64,000 bases of DNA, taken from assembly GCF_004363045.1 (NCBI RefSeq), contig NZ_SNYJ01000001.1, forward strand, positions 99,492 to 163,491, read 5' to 3'. Of this stretch, positions 26,133 through 35,385 are shown one piece after another (position 1 is the first letter of the stretch; each line of letters begins with the position of its first letter). Position numbers and translations under genes: made by a program. Under the pieces are notes generated by a model, which saw nothing but the letters and a program-made list of their open reading frames with translations, searched no databases and was not told the DNA's origin. Origin of the DNA: Aureibacillus halotolerans. Lineage in GTDB: Bacteria > Bacillota > Bacilli > Bacillales > DSM-28697.

Positions 26133-27113
26133 TTACCCAAACAAGCTAGTAGAGTGCTTCGGTTGCACCTTGCTATCGGGATTGAGGTACGCATAGGCAT
26201 TGTTAATCGCGGTTGGCCCTTCGCCAAACCCAGTTGCAATAAGCTTGATCTTGCCATCATACGTGCAAATATCCCCTGCTGCATAAATGCCTGGTATATT
26301 TGTCTCCATACGTGTATTGACGACGATTGAATTTTTATCAATATCTAGTCCCCACTCTTTAATCGGCCCAAGCGAAGAAATAAATCCATAATTGACAATC
26401 AGTGTATTCGCTTCAAGCGTTTGCTCCGAGCCATCCTTGCTACGTGCAATGACTTGTGTTACATCAGGATCGCCAATGATGTCAACGACTTCATATGGCG
26501 TCATAATTTCAACGCTAGATGCTTTTAGTTCATTTACTGAATGCTCATGCGCGCGAAACTGATCACGTCGATGAATGAGGGTTACTTTTTCGGCAATTGG
26601 CTCTAGCATAAGCGCCCAGTCAACTGCTGAATCCCCTCCACCTGTGATGACCACATGATGGCCTTTAAATTTTTCTAAATCTTTAATATGATAATGGAGA
26701 CATCGACCTTCGTATCTATCCGCACATTCAAGCTTCAAACGTCGGGGTTGGAATGATCCCACGCCACCAGTGATAATGACTGTTTTTGAAAAATGCACGT
26801 CGTCCCCTGTTTTCAATAAAAACGTCCCATCTGCTTGCTTCTCTACGCTGTCTACCTGTTTGCCCAACACAATAGATTGATCAAATTTGCTCATTTGATC
26901 ACGTAAATTATCGACAAGCTCACTTGCTTTTATTTTCGGAAATCCTGCTACATCGTATATATATTTATCCGGATAAAGTGCCGTTAACTGCCCCCCGAGA
27001 TCAGGCATACTATCGATTAACTTCACTTTCATATCTCTCATTCCACCATAAAATGATGCAAATAGCCCTGTAGGCCCTGCACCGATAATGGTGACATCAT
27101 ACATTTCACTCAC
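26133..27113 (-). CDS. yumC: Ferredoxin/flavodoxin--NADP+ reductase, thioredoxin-reductase-like (YumC)
   Basis: About 326 residues. It carries an N-terminal FAD site ([16 protein letters not shown]), an NADPH site ([15 protein letters not shown] near 155) and a C-terminal [14 protein letters not shown] motif. It lacks the CxxC pair of thioredoxin reductases, which identifies the YumC-type ferredoxin reductase that moves electrons between NADPH and ferredoxin or flavodoxin. GTG at 27113 follows GGAGGG by 7 nt, giving a start of [11 protein letters not shown]; the TTG at 27128 is inside the ribosome site. A 7Fe ferredoxin gene at 55827 could be a partner, though distant. Confidence 0.88.
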   Translation of the reverse strand: MSEMYDVTIIGAGPTGLFASFYGGMRDMKVKLIDSMPDLGGQLTALYPDKYIYDVAGFPKIKASELVDNLRDQMSKFDQSIVLGKQVDSVEKQADGTFLLKTGDDVHFSKTVIITGGVGSFQPRRLKLECADRYEGRCLHYHIKDLEKFKGHHVVITGGGDSAVDWALMLEPIAEKVTLIHRRDQFRAHEHSVNELKASSVEIMTPYEVVDIIGDPDVTQVIARSKDGSEQTLEANTLIVNYGFISSLGPIKEWGLDIDKNSIVVNTRMETNIPGIYAAGDICTYDGKIKLIATGFGEGPTAINNAYAYLNPDSKVQPKHSTSLFG

Positions 27114-27366
27114 GTCTCGTCCCTCCAATGAAATCCATACTTTCTGGAATGTTCCAAGTCATGCAGTTCTTCTAGTTACAATGTATTATTATATAGGAAA
27201 AGACGTCATTCGTCACTGGTTGAGATTGAATTTCATTTACAAGTAGCATGTAATTGTTCACAACTCTGTCCATAAATTGTCTGAGGAGAGCTGATTTTGA
27301 CATTTGTTTTTTCTCTTTCTACAATGAAAGTAGACGGTCTTCACAAGAAGAAAAGAGGCGAACAGC

Positions 27367-28026
27367 TTGCATCGAGATGATTTTATTATGAGAATGTTTC
27401 AATCCGCTGTTGCAATGGCAGCAAAAATTGCTGGTCTTCGCACTGAGCGTAATAAAGCAGAAATTGATGCTATGCTAAATGAGGCCATGAAAGGCGTCTC
27501 TGGAATGAGCCGAAAAACCATTGGTCTGCTCCCTCCTGCAGAGTTAGAATCGATGTTTTCCTCGCGTGAAGATCAAGCTGAACGTGCTACAGGACTTGCC
27601 TTGCTTCTCATTGAAGAAGGGGATAGTCATGAAGTGTTTGACGAAAGTGAGGCTGCTTACGAAGATTACATCAGAGCGTTAACTTTAGTGCTACCTGTCG
27701 TTCTAAACGGCTCATCAGCTGTACGTGAACAACTTCACTATACCGTGGACGGTCTAATTGAACGACTAAAAAATTACCCCTCCACTAGTGGCTGGCCCCT
27801 TAGAACGGTCGATTATTTTGAGACCATTCACCAGCGGTATGATCTTGCAGAGAATGTCCTTTTCGCAATTGCCGAGCTTGCACCAACACCTGAAATCTTT
27901 TCTCGCGGGGAGACGTTTTATACATCAAGGCTTGCTGAATCAGCGGAGGCTTTGAACAAGGGGCAGCTCCCAAAAGACGAAGCCATTGATGGGTGGAAGG
28001 ATTTCCAAGCTTTATTTAAGAACTAG
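27367..28026 (+). CDS. DUF6483-like hypothetical protein
   Basis: A 219-residue soluble helical protein. The N-terminus (HRDDFIMRMFQSAVAMAAKI) and the TPR-like middle resemble the DUF6483 family, which has no known function; this assignment is from memory and moderate. TTG at 27367 has AAAAGAGG about 9 nt upstream. An AraC-type regulator follows after 15 nt and is probably cotranscribed. Confidence 0.6.
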   Translation: MHRDDFIMRMFQSAVAMAAKIAGLRTERNKAEIDAMLNEAMKGVSGMSRKTIGLLPPAELESMFSSREDQAERATGLALLLIEEGDSHEVFDESEAAYEDYIRALTLVLPVVLNGSSAVREQLHYTVDGLIERLKNYPSTSGWPLRTVDYFETIHQRYDLAENVLFAIAELAPTPEIFSRGETFYTSRLAESAEALNKGQLPKDEAIDGWKDFQALFKN

Positions 28027-28041
28027 CAAGGGAGTGAGGGG

Positions 28042-28959
28042 ATGTCTGAGTTTAAAGACAATTACAGTTTTCATTTTAATGAACAACCTGCATTCACCAA
28101 CCCGCTGTCTCTCGTAAGTACTGGTTGGGAAAGGACAACATCACCTGACTACCAGTGGAACGGAAACGAACGCACGGGTGAAAATGTGCTTCTGTTTCAA
28201 TATACACTGTCAGGTTACGGCCTATTGCAAACGAGCGCACACCAGTATGAGGTCCACGCTGGTCAAGGGTTTCTTGTTTGGCTTCCTAGCGATCACCATT
28301 ACGGATTGCCAAACACTAGCACACATTGGGAGTTTCTTTATGTGATGTTTAAAGGGAATGAGCTTCAAACAACCACGAGAGACCTTGTGGAACGGGTTGG
28401 CTCTTTTTTTCATGCCTCTCCAGATGCTTCATCAATCAAAATCCTGCGTGAATTGCATCAGCTCGCTAAAGATGGTCAAATTAGAGATGGGTACCTTGCA
28501 TCTAGTCTGTCGTATCAGTTTTTATTAGAGCTTTATCGATTGCAATCCAACGTCCCATTTGTACAAGCACCATCCTATATACAAGAAGCAGTACAGTTTA
28601 TCACCATGCACTTCGCTACAATTGATTCTATTGAAACGCTCTCAAAGCACACCTCCGTATCACGCGCACATTTTTACAGACAATTTCGCAGGTACACAGG
28701 CCTCACAGCAAATGATTATCTTGTTAAAGTGCGTCTTGAACAGGCGGCCATGCTTTTGAAGCAAAGCAAACAATCACTTGATGACATTGCCCATGCTGTT
28801 GGATTTTCAAGTGGTCATTATCTGTCAAAGGTGTTTCGTCAATGGATTGGTCTAACGCCTGGAAGTTATCGTCGGAGCACGAGTCAAGCGACAAGTGGGA
28901 AGCTGATCGTGAGCCCTCCCCTAAGGCCAAAGAAAAAAAGAGATACAACCAACGAGTAG
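28042..28959 (+). CDS. AraC family transcriptional regulator
   Basis: A 305-residue protein with a cupin-like sugar-sensing N-terminus (about 20-130, including GENVLLFQYTLSGYGLL) and a C-terminal double helix-turn-helix (about 180-280). SVSRAHFYRQFRRYTG and IAHAVGFSSGHYLSKVFRQW fit the two recognition modules. It ends in a basic tail. AAGGGAGTGAGGGG precedes the ATG. Nearby candidates for control are the GH4 alpha-galactosidase at 29720 or the Lpl importers; no binding sites were assigned. Confidence 0.82.
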   Translation: MSEFKDNYSFHFNEQPAFTNPLSLVSTGWERTTSPDYQWNGNERTGENVLLFQYTLSGYGLLQTSAHQYEVHAGQGFLVWLPSDHHYGLPNTSTHWEFLYVMFKGNELQTTTRDLVERVGSFFHASPDASSIKILRELHQLAKDGQIRDGYLASSLSYQFLLELYRLQSNVPFVQAPSYIQEAVQFITMHFATIDSIETLSKHTSVSRAHFYRQFRRYTGLTANDYLVKVRLEQAAMLLKQSKQSLDDIAHAVGFSSGHYLSKVFRQWIGLTPGSYRRSTSQATSGKLIVSPPLRPKKKRDTTNE

Positions 28960-28965
28960 GCATTA

Positions 28966-29544
28966 TTAAAAACGTGCATGACGAAGCTGAATCCAAAGGC
29001 TGTAAAGCCACCTTGATCGACGTTTCGCTAGCTTAAGATTAGCAATCGCAGCAATCTTTTCGGTGACCTCTTGAACGTCAATGCCCGCTGTGTTGATACG
29101 ATGGGCTGGGAGCCTTTCCATCGCTTCAACACAGCGGTCTATCTGGTGCCAATTCCATGTTTTTGGTCCATCTCCCCGTTTTTTTAACCGTTGCTGGATC
29201 GTTGCTTTTGATGCGATTAACGAAATAGGCAACACGTCTATGCCTCGTTCTTTTAACGTTTCAATCGTTTCTGTATAGTACAGCTCATTTGTAATCGTCA
29301 TCGGTACGATCGTGACCCCTTTGTGTCCCTGCAATTCGATATGTGTAAGCAACTCAACGATGTATGTTCGCCAAATAGGATAATCCTGAAAATCCTCAAG
29401 TTGCGCTTCTTCGGGAACGTCCTTTTGTATTCGGTAGCCTATTTTTTCAGGATCAAACAAATGTGCTTTGGATAATCTACGTTTTAGCTCATAGGCGGTT
29501 TGGGTTTTCCCAACACCAAAGGAACCATTAATCCAAACAATCAT
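28966..29544 (-). CDS. tmrB: TmrB-like P-loop ATPase/kinase (tunicamycin-resistance family)
   Basis: A 192-residue protein starting MIVWINGSFGVGKTQTAYEL, with Walker A GxxGxGKT. DPEKIGYRIQKDVPEE near 36, the LLT-EGVTIVPMTIT-type middle and W-QIDRCVEAMERL near 133 fit the TmrB/AAA_33-like family. B. subtilis TmrB gives tunicamycin resistance, with a proposed membrane-associated ATP-binding role. Orthology is plausible but not proven. It is convergent with the AraC gene, ending 6 bases from it. Confidence 0.7.
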   Translation of the reverse strand: MIVWINGSFGVGKTQTAYELKRRLSKAHLFDPEKIGYRIQKDVPEEAQLEDFQDYPIWRTYIVELLTHIELQGHKGVTIVPMTITNELYYTETIETLKERGIDVLPISLIASKATIQQRLKKRGDGPKTWNWHQIDRCVEAMERLPAHRINTAGIDVQEVTEKIAAIANLKLAKRRSRWLYSLWIQLRHARF

Positions 29545-29665
29545 AGATGACCTCCGTTCTAAGAGCGTTGTTTTTTTCAGCTGTACGTGAATATTGTTAT
29601 TCTAAATCGTTTATAGAGCTACGTGCAATTCTCTCTTACGAAATGTTTGGGGGAAATAGAGCAAT

Positions 29666-29710
29666 AAAGGCTGCCTAAACAGTCATCTTATGACGTTTAG
29701 GCAGCCTTTA
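29666..29710. terminator. Terminator of the alpha-galactosidase gene
   Basis: AAAGGCTGCCTAAAC and GTTTAGGCAGCCTTT, with an inner GTCAT/ATGAC pairing, form a long near-perfect stem between the tmrB-like and melA-like genes. Confidence 0.85.
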
Positions 29711-29719
29711 TTATACGAC

Positions 29720-31189
29720 TTATGAATCTTTGTAACCGACAGACCAGCGCTCATCTGAGCCGGTCACTGATTGTTCCCCAGTAAGTGTACTGGGCACAGG
29801 ACCAACGCGACCTGCTGATTTTGTATAATACCCTTTCGGCGCTGGAATGTCTTCCCACGTACGACCTTCGCCATTAAACTGCGGTAACCATTGAGCCAAG
29901 GCGTCAAACATTTCATCGCACATCGCCCAAACTTCTTCAGGTGAACAGACAGCGGCAGTGAGAGGATCATGAAGAATCGCTAATTTGACGAGCTCACGAT
30001 TGCCTGTGAGGGCAGCTTCAACAGCCATTTCTTGTACAGACACAGACACGTTGCACGTCGCTGCACATTGCAAAGGGAGGTCCCCGACAAAGGTCGGCTG
30101 CATCCCAGCACCATCCACATAGCCAGGAAGCTCTACAGTACATCCATCAGGAAGGTTCGTGATCAAGCCACGGTTTTCGACGTTGAAATGCCCACGGTAC
30201 ACTCGACCAGTTTCGAGCGCCTCAATGATGTAGGAGCCATGTTCTTCAGAACGCTGTCCGAGCTTGATGTACTCCTCTTCACCTTTCATCCATTTTGGAA
30301 ACATCTCACGATACTCATCCGTTTTTTCCATACAATGGTACAAGTAACCTCCTGTGCGTCCACCAATCCAGTCCCCATTATAAATCCAGCGATCTATTTC
30401 CTCTGGACGTTTTCGATACCAAGGCAAATATTCACTCAGATGACCATTCGATTCTGTCGAATAGTAACCAAATCGCTTCAATACATCAATACGAGTCGGT
30501 TCACGCTCTGAAAGATCGGGATGTTTTTCAAATGCCTCGAGCAGATAAGGACGCATATCCTGACCCTTGTGATTTACCTCAACGTACCACGTTTGATGGT
30601 TGATACCCGCACAAACAATATCCACTTCGGACTTGTCCAAACCAAGCGCGCGTGCAATTTGACTATGCCCACCTTGCACTCCATGGCACAAGCCCACAAC
30701 ATGAATGCCTCCTGCTCTACGCAACGCCCACGTATTCATCGCCATTGGGTTCGAGTAATTTAACAGCAACGCATTTGGTGCGACCTCACGCATATCCTTT
30801 GCAATATCAAGCAACACGGGGATCGTACGAAGCGCAAAGAAGACACCACCAGGCCCTAGCGTATCCCCAACGCACTGATCCACTCCATACTTTAAGGGAA
30901 TCTCAATATCATGCTTGAAAGCCTCTAGCCCACCAACGCGAGCCGTACAAATAACGTAGTCTGCGTCTCGAATTGCTTCACGCTGATTCGTCGTCGCCAC
31001 AATATTCGCTTTAAGCCCATTATCCTCAGCCATTTTCGTACATAATTGCGCCACCATGTCCAAATTGTCTTGATGGATATCCATAAATCGAAATTCTGTA
31101 TCACGAAGCTCCTCGACTGACAAAATATCCATAAACAAACGGCGCGTAAACCCGATACTGCCAGCACCAATCATTGCTACACGGATCAT
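29720..31189 (-). CDS. melA: Glycoside hydrolase family 4 alpha-galactosidase (MelA-like)
   Basis: A 489-residue NAD+- and Mn2+-dependent GH4 enzyme. It opens with the Rossmann motif MIGAGSIGFTRRLF and has LLNYSNPMAMNTWA near 145, VVGLCHGVQGG near 163 with the metal-binding Cys, and CAGINHQTWY near 190 with the metal-binding His. These fit the alpha-galactosidase/alpha-glucosidase branch; the length favours MelA. The enzyme hydrolyses melibiose-type sugars in the cytoplasm, so an importer is needed. GGAGGGATGCC precedes the ATG. A perfect cre box lies about 46 bases upstream. Confidence 0.83.
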   Translation of the reverse strand: MIRVAMIGAGSIGFTRRLFMDILSVEELRDTEFRFMDIHQDNLDMVAQLCTKMAEDNGLKANIVATTNQREAIRDADYVICTARVGGLEAFKHDIEIPLKYGVDQCVGDTLGPGGVFFALRTIPVLLDIAKDMREVAPNALLLNYSNPMAMNTWALRRAGGIHVVGLCHGVQGGHSQIARALGLDKSEVDIVCAGINHQTWYVEVNHKGQDMRPYLLEAFEKHPDLSEREPTRIDVLKRFGYYSTESNGHLSEYLPWYRKRPEEIDRWIYNGDWIGGRTGGYLYHCMEKTDEYREMFPKWMKGEEEYIKLGQRSEEHGSYIIEALETGRVYRGHFNVENRGLITNLPDGCTVELPGYVDGAGMQPTFVGDLPLQCAATCNVSVSVQEMAVEAALTGNRELVKLAILHDPLTAAVCSPEEVWAMCDEMFDALAQWLPQFNGEGRTWEDIPAPKGYYTKSAGRVGPVPSTLTGEQSVTGSDERWSVGYKDS

Positions 31190-31493
31190 AAAGGCATCCC
31201 TCCAAAAGTTAAGTTACACTCACTTTACGTGCTTTTGCAAACGGATACAATACATAAAACTGCTCAATATATGGAGAATTGTAACCTGAATGAAGGCGAA
31301 TGTGGATTGGAATGAAAAAGCTCGGATGAGACACCAAATCCTTCTATTAATAATGAATACTTCGAGGATGAACATCAGCACGATGAAGGAAAAGATCTAA
31401 ACCATTAAAGACTCGGGCACATTATTTTGCTGTGGAAAAAGCTTCTGCTATGATTTTAGTATGTAAGCACTATATTGCATAAGGAGTGAGCAA
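31190..31493. other. Intergenic region between melA-like and iolS-like genes
   Basis: It holds the cre site at 31235-31250 and presumably the two divergent promoters. No other ORF, RNA or repeat is convincing. Confidence 0.5.
31235..31250. promoter_or_regulatory. Catabolite response element (cre) upstream of melA
   Basis: TTGCAAACGGATACAA matches the consensus WTGNNARCGNWWWCAW at every position. It lies between the divergent melA-like and iolS-like genes, so CcpA control is expected for the galactosidase. Confidence 0.7.
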
Positions 31494-32426
31494 ATGCCTT
31501 CATTCGTTGAGCTTGGATCATCCGGATTGAAAGTAAACCCTATTGGTTTAGGAACAAATGCCGTTGGAGGGCACAACATCTATCCGAATCTTAATGAAGA
31601 AACCGGAAAAGATGTGATTCGTGCAGCCATTGAGCATGGCAGTACTTTTCTCGACACTGCCTTTATTTATGGACCAGGACGCTCCGAAGAATTAATTGGT
31701 GACGTCATCAAGCAAATGGACAAACGGAAAGCTGTCACTCTAGCCACAAAAGGTGGACATCACATTGAAAACGGCAACGTGACTGTCGACAACTCTCCTG
31801 CATTTCTAAAAAAGACCTTTGAGGAAAGCCTCTCTAGGTTACAGACCGATTACATCGACTTATTTTACATTCATTTCCCAGATGAAAACACACCAAAGGC
31901 GGAAGCCGTTGGTGCATTAAAGACATTAAAAGATGAAGGCAAGCTTAAGGCTATTGGCGTATCCAATTTCTCAATTGAACAGTTGAAAGAAGCAAACAAG
32001 GATGGCTATGTGGACGTTGTGCAAGACGAATACAACCTATTTAAACGTGATGCTGAGAAAGACATCTTGCCCTACTGCCGAGAAAACAACATCTCCTTTG
32101 TTCCATACTTTCCACTTGCTGCTGGTCTTTTAGCTGGCACCTATACAGAACAAACAACCTTTTCAGACGGACGAGCGAAAAACCCGATGTTCCAAGGAGA
32201 TGCCTTCAAGCAAAATCTTGCTAAGGTTGAACAGTTAAAGCAAATTGCAGCTAAAAAAGAGGTAGAAACGCCTCATCTAGTCCTCTCCTGGTACTTGCAT
32301 CAAGAAGGGATTGACGTGATCATTCCTGGAGCAAAAAAACCTGCTCAAGTGCTCGATAACCTTAGAACGCATGACGTGTCTTTAACAGAAGAGGAAATCG
32401 AAAAGATTCGTTTCATTTTTCAATAA
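31494..32426 (+). CDS. iolS: Aldo/keto reductase (IolS-like)
   Basis: A 310-residue NADPH-dependent aldo/keto reductase. [20 protein letters not shown] near 17 and the following [12 protein letters not shown] closely follow my recollection of B. subtilis IolS. The catalytic Asp/Tyr lie in [18 protein letters not shown] near 51, and [15 protein letters not shown] near 159 contributes to the barrel. The substrate is unknown; IolS is listed with inositol genes in B. subtilis but none are present here. GGAGTGAG precedes the ATG, and a hairpin follows at 32440-32470. Confidence 0.83.
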   Translation: MPSFVELGSSGLKVNPIGLGTNAVGGHNIYPNLNEETGKDVIRAAIEHGSTFLDTAFIYGPGRSEELIGDVIKQMDKRKAVTLATKGGHHIENGNVTVDNSPAFLKKTFEESLSRLQTDYIDLFYIHFPDENTPKAEAVGALKTLKDEGKLKAIGVSNFSIEQLKEANKDGYVDVVQDEYNLFKRDAEKDILPYCRENNISFVPYFPLAAGLLAGTYTEQTTFSDGRAKNPMFQGDAFKQNLAKVEQLKQIAAKKEVETPHLVLSWYLHQEGIDVIIPGAKKPAQVLDNLRTHDVSLTEEEIEKIRFIFQ

Positions 32427-32439
32427 AACGATTTCACAG

Positions 32440-32470
32440 CACGATGAACCGATTGTTCATCGTGTTTTTC
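32440..32470 (+). terminator. Terminator of the aldo/keto reductase gene
   Basis: CACGATGAAC and GTTCATCGTG pair around a CGATT loop, followed by TTTTTC. Confidence 0.8.
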
Positions 32471-32639
32471 TTTTGAATGGTGTTCACTTTTGGAATTCTC
32501 TCGTGTGCTCAAGCAATTTCGTCAATTTGAATTTCCTTACTTTTTTGTAGGATTCCTTCTAACCTACGAAAGAAAAAGGGAGTATCGTGACGAACATTGT
32601 AAAGACTTAGAAGAGATTGAAGAAAGAAGGAACAACCGC

Positions 32640-33077
32640 ATGAGAAAAATTCTTACAACCACTTGCTTTTTTTCATTATTATGGCTCGTCGCTTGCCGAC
32701 AAGAAGCTGCGATCCAAACGGATTCTACACAGACTCCTGCAGAAAATAATTATGCGATTGTTGATAACGGAAGCTCTATTCAACATCTTGATCAATTAGA
32801 TAAATTTATTAAACGGATGAATACCAATACGCCTTCAAAAGTAACAATTTACAAATTGAACGAAAACAAAAAGAGCATTCACACGTTAACCTATTCATCA
32901 GCAGGACTCGTTTATACAGTGGCTAAACAGCATAACGAAAACTCGCAAAAGCAGCAAGTCACGCAAACTCAATGTGAAACGGTTCAACGGCGGTCAGAGG
33001 GAAAAGCTCTTGTCTATGCCATTTATCATTGTGATGGAATCAATGAACAGGAAGTGCTGCGTCAAGAACTCCCATAA
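32640..33077 (+). CDS. DUF4362 family lipoprotein
   Basis: A 145-residue secreted lipoprotein with lipobox LVAC (Cys19). The mature part contains SIQHLDQLDKFIKRMNTN and the SKVTIYKLNENKKSIHTLTY strand pair typical of DUF4362, a family of unknown function common in Bacilli. The ATG at 32640 follows GAAGGAAC; the upstream reading to 32490 lacks a ribosome site and a signal sequence at its start. A Cys pair (CETVQRR and YHCDG) near the end may form a disulfide. Confidence 0.7.
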   Translation: MRKILTTTCFFSLLWLVACRQEAAIQTDSTQTPAENNYAIVDNGSSIQHLDQLDKFIKRMNTNTPSKVTIYKLNENKKSIHTLTYSSAGLVYTVAKQHNENSQKQQVTQTQCETVQRRSEGKALVYAIYHCDGINEQEVLRQELP

Positions 33078-33146
33078 TTTCTTAACGACATTCTATAGAA
33101 GATTTGATACACTGAGCATTAAATACACGAATAAAGGCAGGCGCTA

Positions 33147-34022
33147 ATGCGATCTATGAAAACTCTAATGCTGAATCGTGCCGAATGCAATCAGTTGCTA
33201 TCTTTGCAAGAGCTTTTCCCTTTAATCCGGTCTGTCTTAAAAACGGCTTCAGCGCACTTGATGGAACGGACTGATGATCTTGCCTTCACCTTGCCCACAG
33301 GACGAATACCGGGCATCCCTGCATATTCTGTGAATGCAAGGTCTGATCAAGGGCCAGATACAAGCATGCTCCAGCTTTTTAGAGCCTCTGATCACCAGCT
33401 TCTTGCCATTATGCCAGCCGTGCATGTGACGGAACTTAGTTTAATGGCATTTGCGGCCTTTGGCACAGATATTCTTGCATCTCATGAAGCCAAGACGGTT
33501 GGCATTATCGGCTGGAACGAATCCACAGAAAAGATCGCGAGTGCTCTTTTGTTCTTACGCCCATATGACCACCTTCTCGTCTATCCTGGAGATGCACAGA
33601 GCCCAAAAATCGAACACAATCGTCACGCTCACCCTACATTTGAAGCTGTCCATAACGTAGATACAATTTTGTCAGAGGCGGATATTTTGCTTGTATCGCA
33701 AAGCGCTACACAATGGCTTAAACATGCGATATTCTGGCGACCTGGCTTACATATAACGGTCGTTGGTGAAAAACTTCAAGCCTTGCCACGTGCTTTCCGG
33801 CAGCCTGTTCGTTTTTGGAGCGAGCAGCTTCACCAAGTAACCGGAAGTGATTTCCAATTGCATTCATGCGTAGCAGGTATTGAACCACCAAAGGAACGCC
33901 AAAGCCACATTACTGTGTTTCATGCAAATAGTCTACCTTATCTTGAGCTTGCTGCCGCTTGGCAAGTCTATAAAAAAGCCCTCTATCATGGACATGGAAG
34001 CTGGATGGATTTTGTCAAATGA
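33147..34022 (+). CDS. Divergent ornithine cyclodeaminase/mu-crystallin family protein
   Basis: A 291-residue protein with the overall layout of the OCD/mu-crystallin family (N-terminal dimer domain, then a Rossmann domain near 115-235), but shorter than the usual 320-340. The dinucleotide loop reads VGIIGWNESTEK where GxGxQ is expected. The Arg/Lys-rich helix before it is replaced by VHVTELSLMAFAAFG. The enzyme may therefore have lost NAD binding or changed chemistry. ATG at 33147 or 33156 are both possible. The gene is monocistronic with a hairpin after it. Confidence 0.6.
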   Translation: MRSMKTLMLNRAECNQLLSLQELFPLIRSVLKTASAHLMERTDDLAFTLPTGRIPGIPAYSVNARSDQGPDTSMLQLFRASDHQLLAIMPAVHVTELSLMAFAAFGTDILASHEAKTVGIIGWNESTEKIASALLFLRPYDHLLVYPGDAQSPKIEHNRHAHPTFEAVHNVDTILSEADILLVSQSATQWLKHAIFWRPGLHITVVGEKLQALPRAFRQPVRFWSEQLHQVTGSDFQLHSCVAGIEPPKERQSHITVFHANSLPYLELAAAWQVYKKALYHGHGSWMDFVK

Positions 34023-34044
34023 GACCTCTGTTTTAGAACACATC

Positions 34045-34082
34045 AAAAAGCGACTGGAGAAATGACATCCAGACGCTTTTTT
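34045..34082. terminator. Bidirectional terminator between convergent genes
   Basis: AAAAAGCGACTGGA and TCCAGACGCTTTTTT form a 14-nt stem with one mismatch. It lies between the OCD-like and DUF6376 lipoprotein genes. Confidence 0.75.
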
Positions 34083-34088
34083 CCTTAT

Positions 34089-34541
34089 CTATCCTGCAAG
34101 ATTCTCAATGCTTGACTGGAGTTCATGAAGCTGTTGAAGTGTTTTAAACAGCTCGCTATTTTGAAGCTCCTCCGCTGTGAGCTGCGCATTTTCCATCTGT
34201 TGCTGAATTTGATCTAGAGAAGCTTCTGCTTGCTCCGTTAATGACAGTAACTGCGCATGAATATCCTCAGCAATTTGTGGTGGCTCCATCGCCTCAAAGC
34301 TTTCCATTTCCGCTCTAAACTGTTCAATGGATTGTTCAAGCTCTGCTTGTGCTTCAGGGTTGTTCGCCGCATTAGAGACCAACTGAGGCGCCTCTTGAAC
34401 GAATATCTGAACATCCTCTAAATACTGTATCGTTTCCTGTGTATAGTTCAAACTGTTGTTTACTTCTTCAAGGACACCACAGCCACTCAACACCAAGAAG
34501 GCCGCACTGACCAAAATAGTGATCCAATTTTTCATTCTCAT
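34089..34541 (-). CDS. DUF6376 family lipoprotein
   Basis: A 150-residue secreted lipoprotein with lipobox VLSGC (Cys21). The mature part starts GVLEEVNNSLNYTQETIQYL and is almost wholly helical, with heptad-like repeats (QIQQQMENAQLTAEELQ), so a coiled coil or helical bundle is likely. The EVNNSLNY start and the EAPQLVSNA segment fit DUF6376, whose function is unknown. GGAGGGATAACAAG precedes the ATG. Confidence 0.68.
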   Translation of the reverse strand: MRMKNWITILVSAAFLVLSGCGVLEEVNNSLNYTQETIQYLEDVQIFVQEAPQLVSNAANNPEAQAELEQSIEQFRAEMESFEAMEPPQIAEDIHAQLLSLTEQAEASLDQIQQQMENAQLTAEELQNSELFKTLQQLHELQSSIENLAG

Positions 34542-34709
34542 ACTTGTTATCCCTCCTAAGACTCTCTACATATATACCTTATTTCTTTCAAGGGAGCAAG
34601 GATGAAATCTCGTACTTTCAGTGCTTGTCACCAATTGTTCAAGAGTTCATCTGTAAGCACTATATGAAACACGTATACTGGAAATAACGAATAAAAAGGA
34701 GTTTGGTGT

Positions 34710-35006
34710 ATGCTTCGTACAGCACTTGGTCGCGTTCGTTTAATTGGAATGATTGAAGGCATTTCTTTTCTAATGCTTCTAGGCATTGCTATGCCGCTGA
34801 AATACTGGGCAAACATCCCAATGGCCGTCACTATTGTGGGCTCATTGCACGGATTATTATTTGTATTGTTCGTCATGGCCATTGCCAATGTCGCCGTCGT
34901 CGATAGGTGGCGCGTGTCATTGATTGCCGGCGCATTGCTTTCATCATTAATTCCGTTTGGTCCATTTGTTCTAGACAAAAAATTGAAAGACGACCCTACT
35001 GCGTAA
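34710..35006 (+). CDS. DUF3817 family membrane protein
   Basis: A 98-residue protein with three hydrophobic segments. RVRLIGMIEGISFLMLLGIAMPLKY at the N-terminus and GSLHGLLFVLFV in the middle are typical of DUF3817 (YdzA-like) proteins of unknown function. AAAGGAGTTTGG precedes the ATG. The gene ends one base before the terminal repeat of the element at 35008-35385. Confidence 0.75.
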   Translation: MLRTALGRVRLIGMIEGISFLMLLGIAMPLKYWANIPMAVTIVGSLHGLLFVLFVMAIANVAVVDRWRVSLIAGALLSSLIPFGPFVLDKKLKDDPTA

Positions 35007-35007
35007 A

Positions 35008-35385
35008 GGGGCTGTCCCATAAGGTAAAAAATGACCTTGTGAGAATATTTTCAAGGTTTTTTTCTGGTAATAGAATTAAACCGCTCCATCAAAATACTTC
35101 GCTTGCACCCTACGGGTACAAGTGCAACATCGACTCGAGAAGACCTCCTCGTGTTTTCTATGCCGCCGGGCACGGCTTCAGCTTCCTCGGAAAGCAAAAA
35201 ATCGCTTTCCTGCGGGATCTTCAGCTCGTGCTGTTCCCGCAGGAGTCTACGTATTTTGACTACGCTAATCTTCTGACTCTGCATAAAATCAATCGCCACT
35301 CAAATTATAAAACATGAAAAACCTCAAGGTATCTGTTCAAATGCCTTGAGGTTTTCTACTTTTAAGAGGCTTTTGAGACAACCCC
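35008..35385. mobile_element. Small element with terminal inverted repeats, carrying nested block C
   Basis: The left end GGGGCTGTCCCATAAG and the right end CTTTTGAGACAACCCC (complement GGGGTTGTCTCAAAAG) form imperfect 16-bp inverted ends, resembling ends of transposase-dependent elements. The interior has AAGGTTTTTT/AAAAACCT-type inverted sequence and a block-C/M repeat (35085-35285), which looks inserted. There is no transposase ORF, so the element is non-autonomous or a remnant. Confidence 0.5.
35085..35285 (+). repeat. Block-C repeat with M module, nested inside the 35008-35385 element
   Basis: Starts AAAATACTTCGCTTGCACCC and ends TACGTATTTTGACTACGC. Module M (35095-35155, reversed) replaces the segment between TACTTCGC and GGGCACGGC. 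The core TTCAGCTTCCTCGGAAAGC and TGTTCCCGCAGGAGTCTACG match copies at 163-322, 45410-45560 and 21640-21960. Confidence 0.7.

Noticed and set aside
30032..30918. Long antisense ORFs (up to 159 codons) inside the alpha-galactosidase gene
   Set aside because: They overlap a gene with clear GH4 motifs, have no ribosome sites and look like frame shadows.
34907..35317. 136-codon ORF running from the DUF3817 gene into the nested repeat
   Set aside because: It overlaps the DUF3817 reading frame and continues through the repeat; no domain or start signal supports it.
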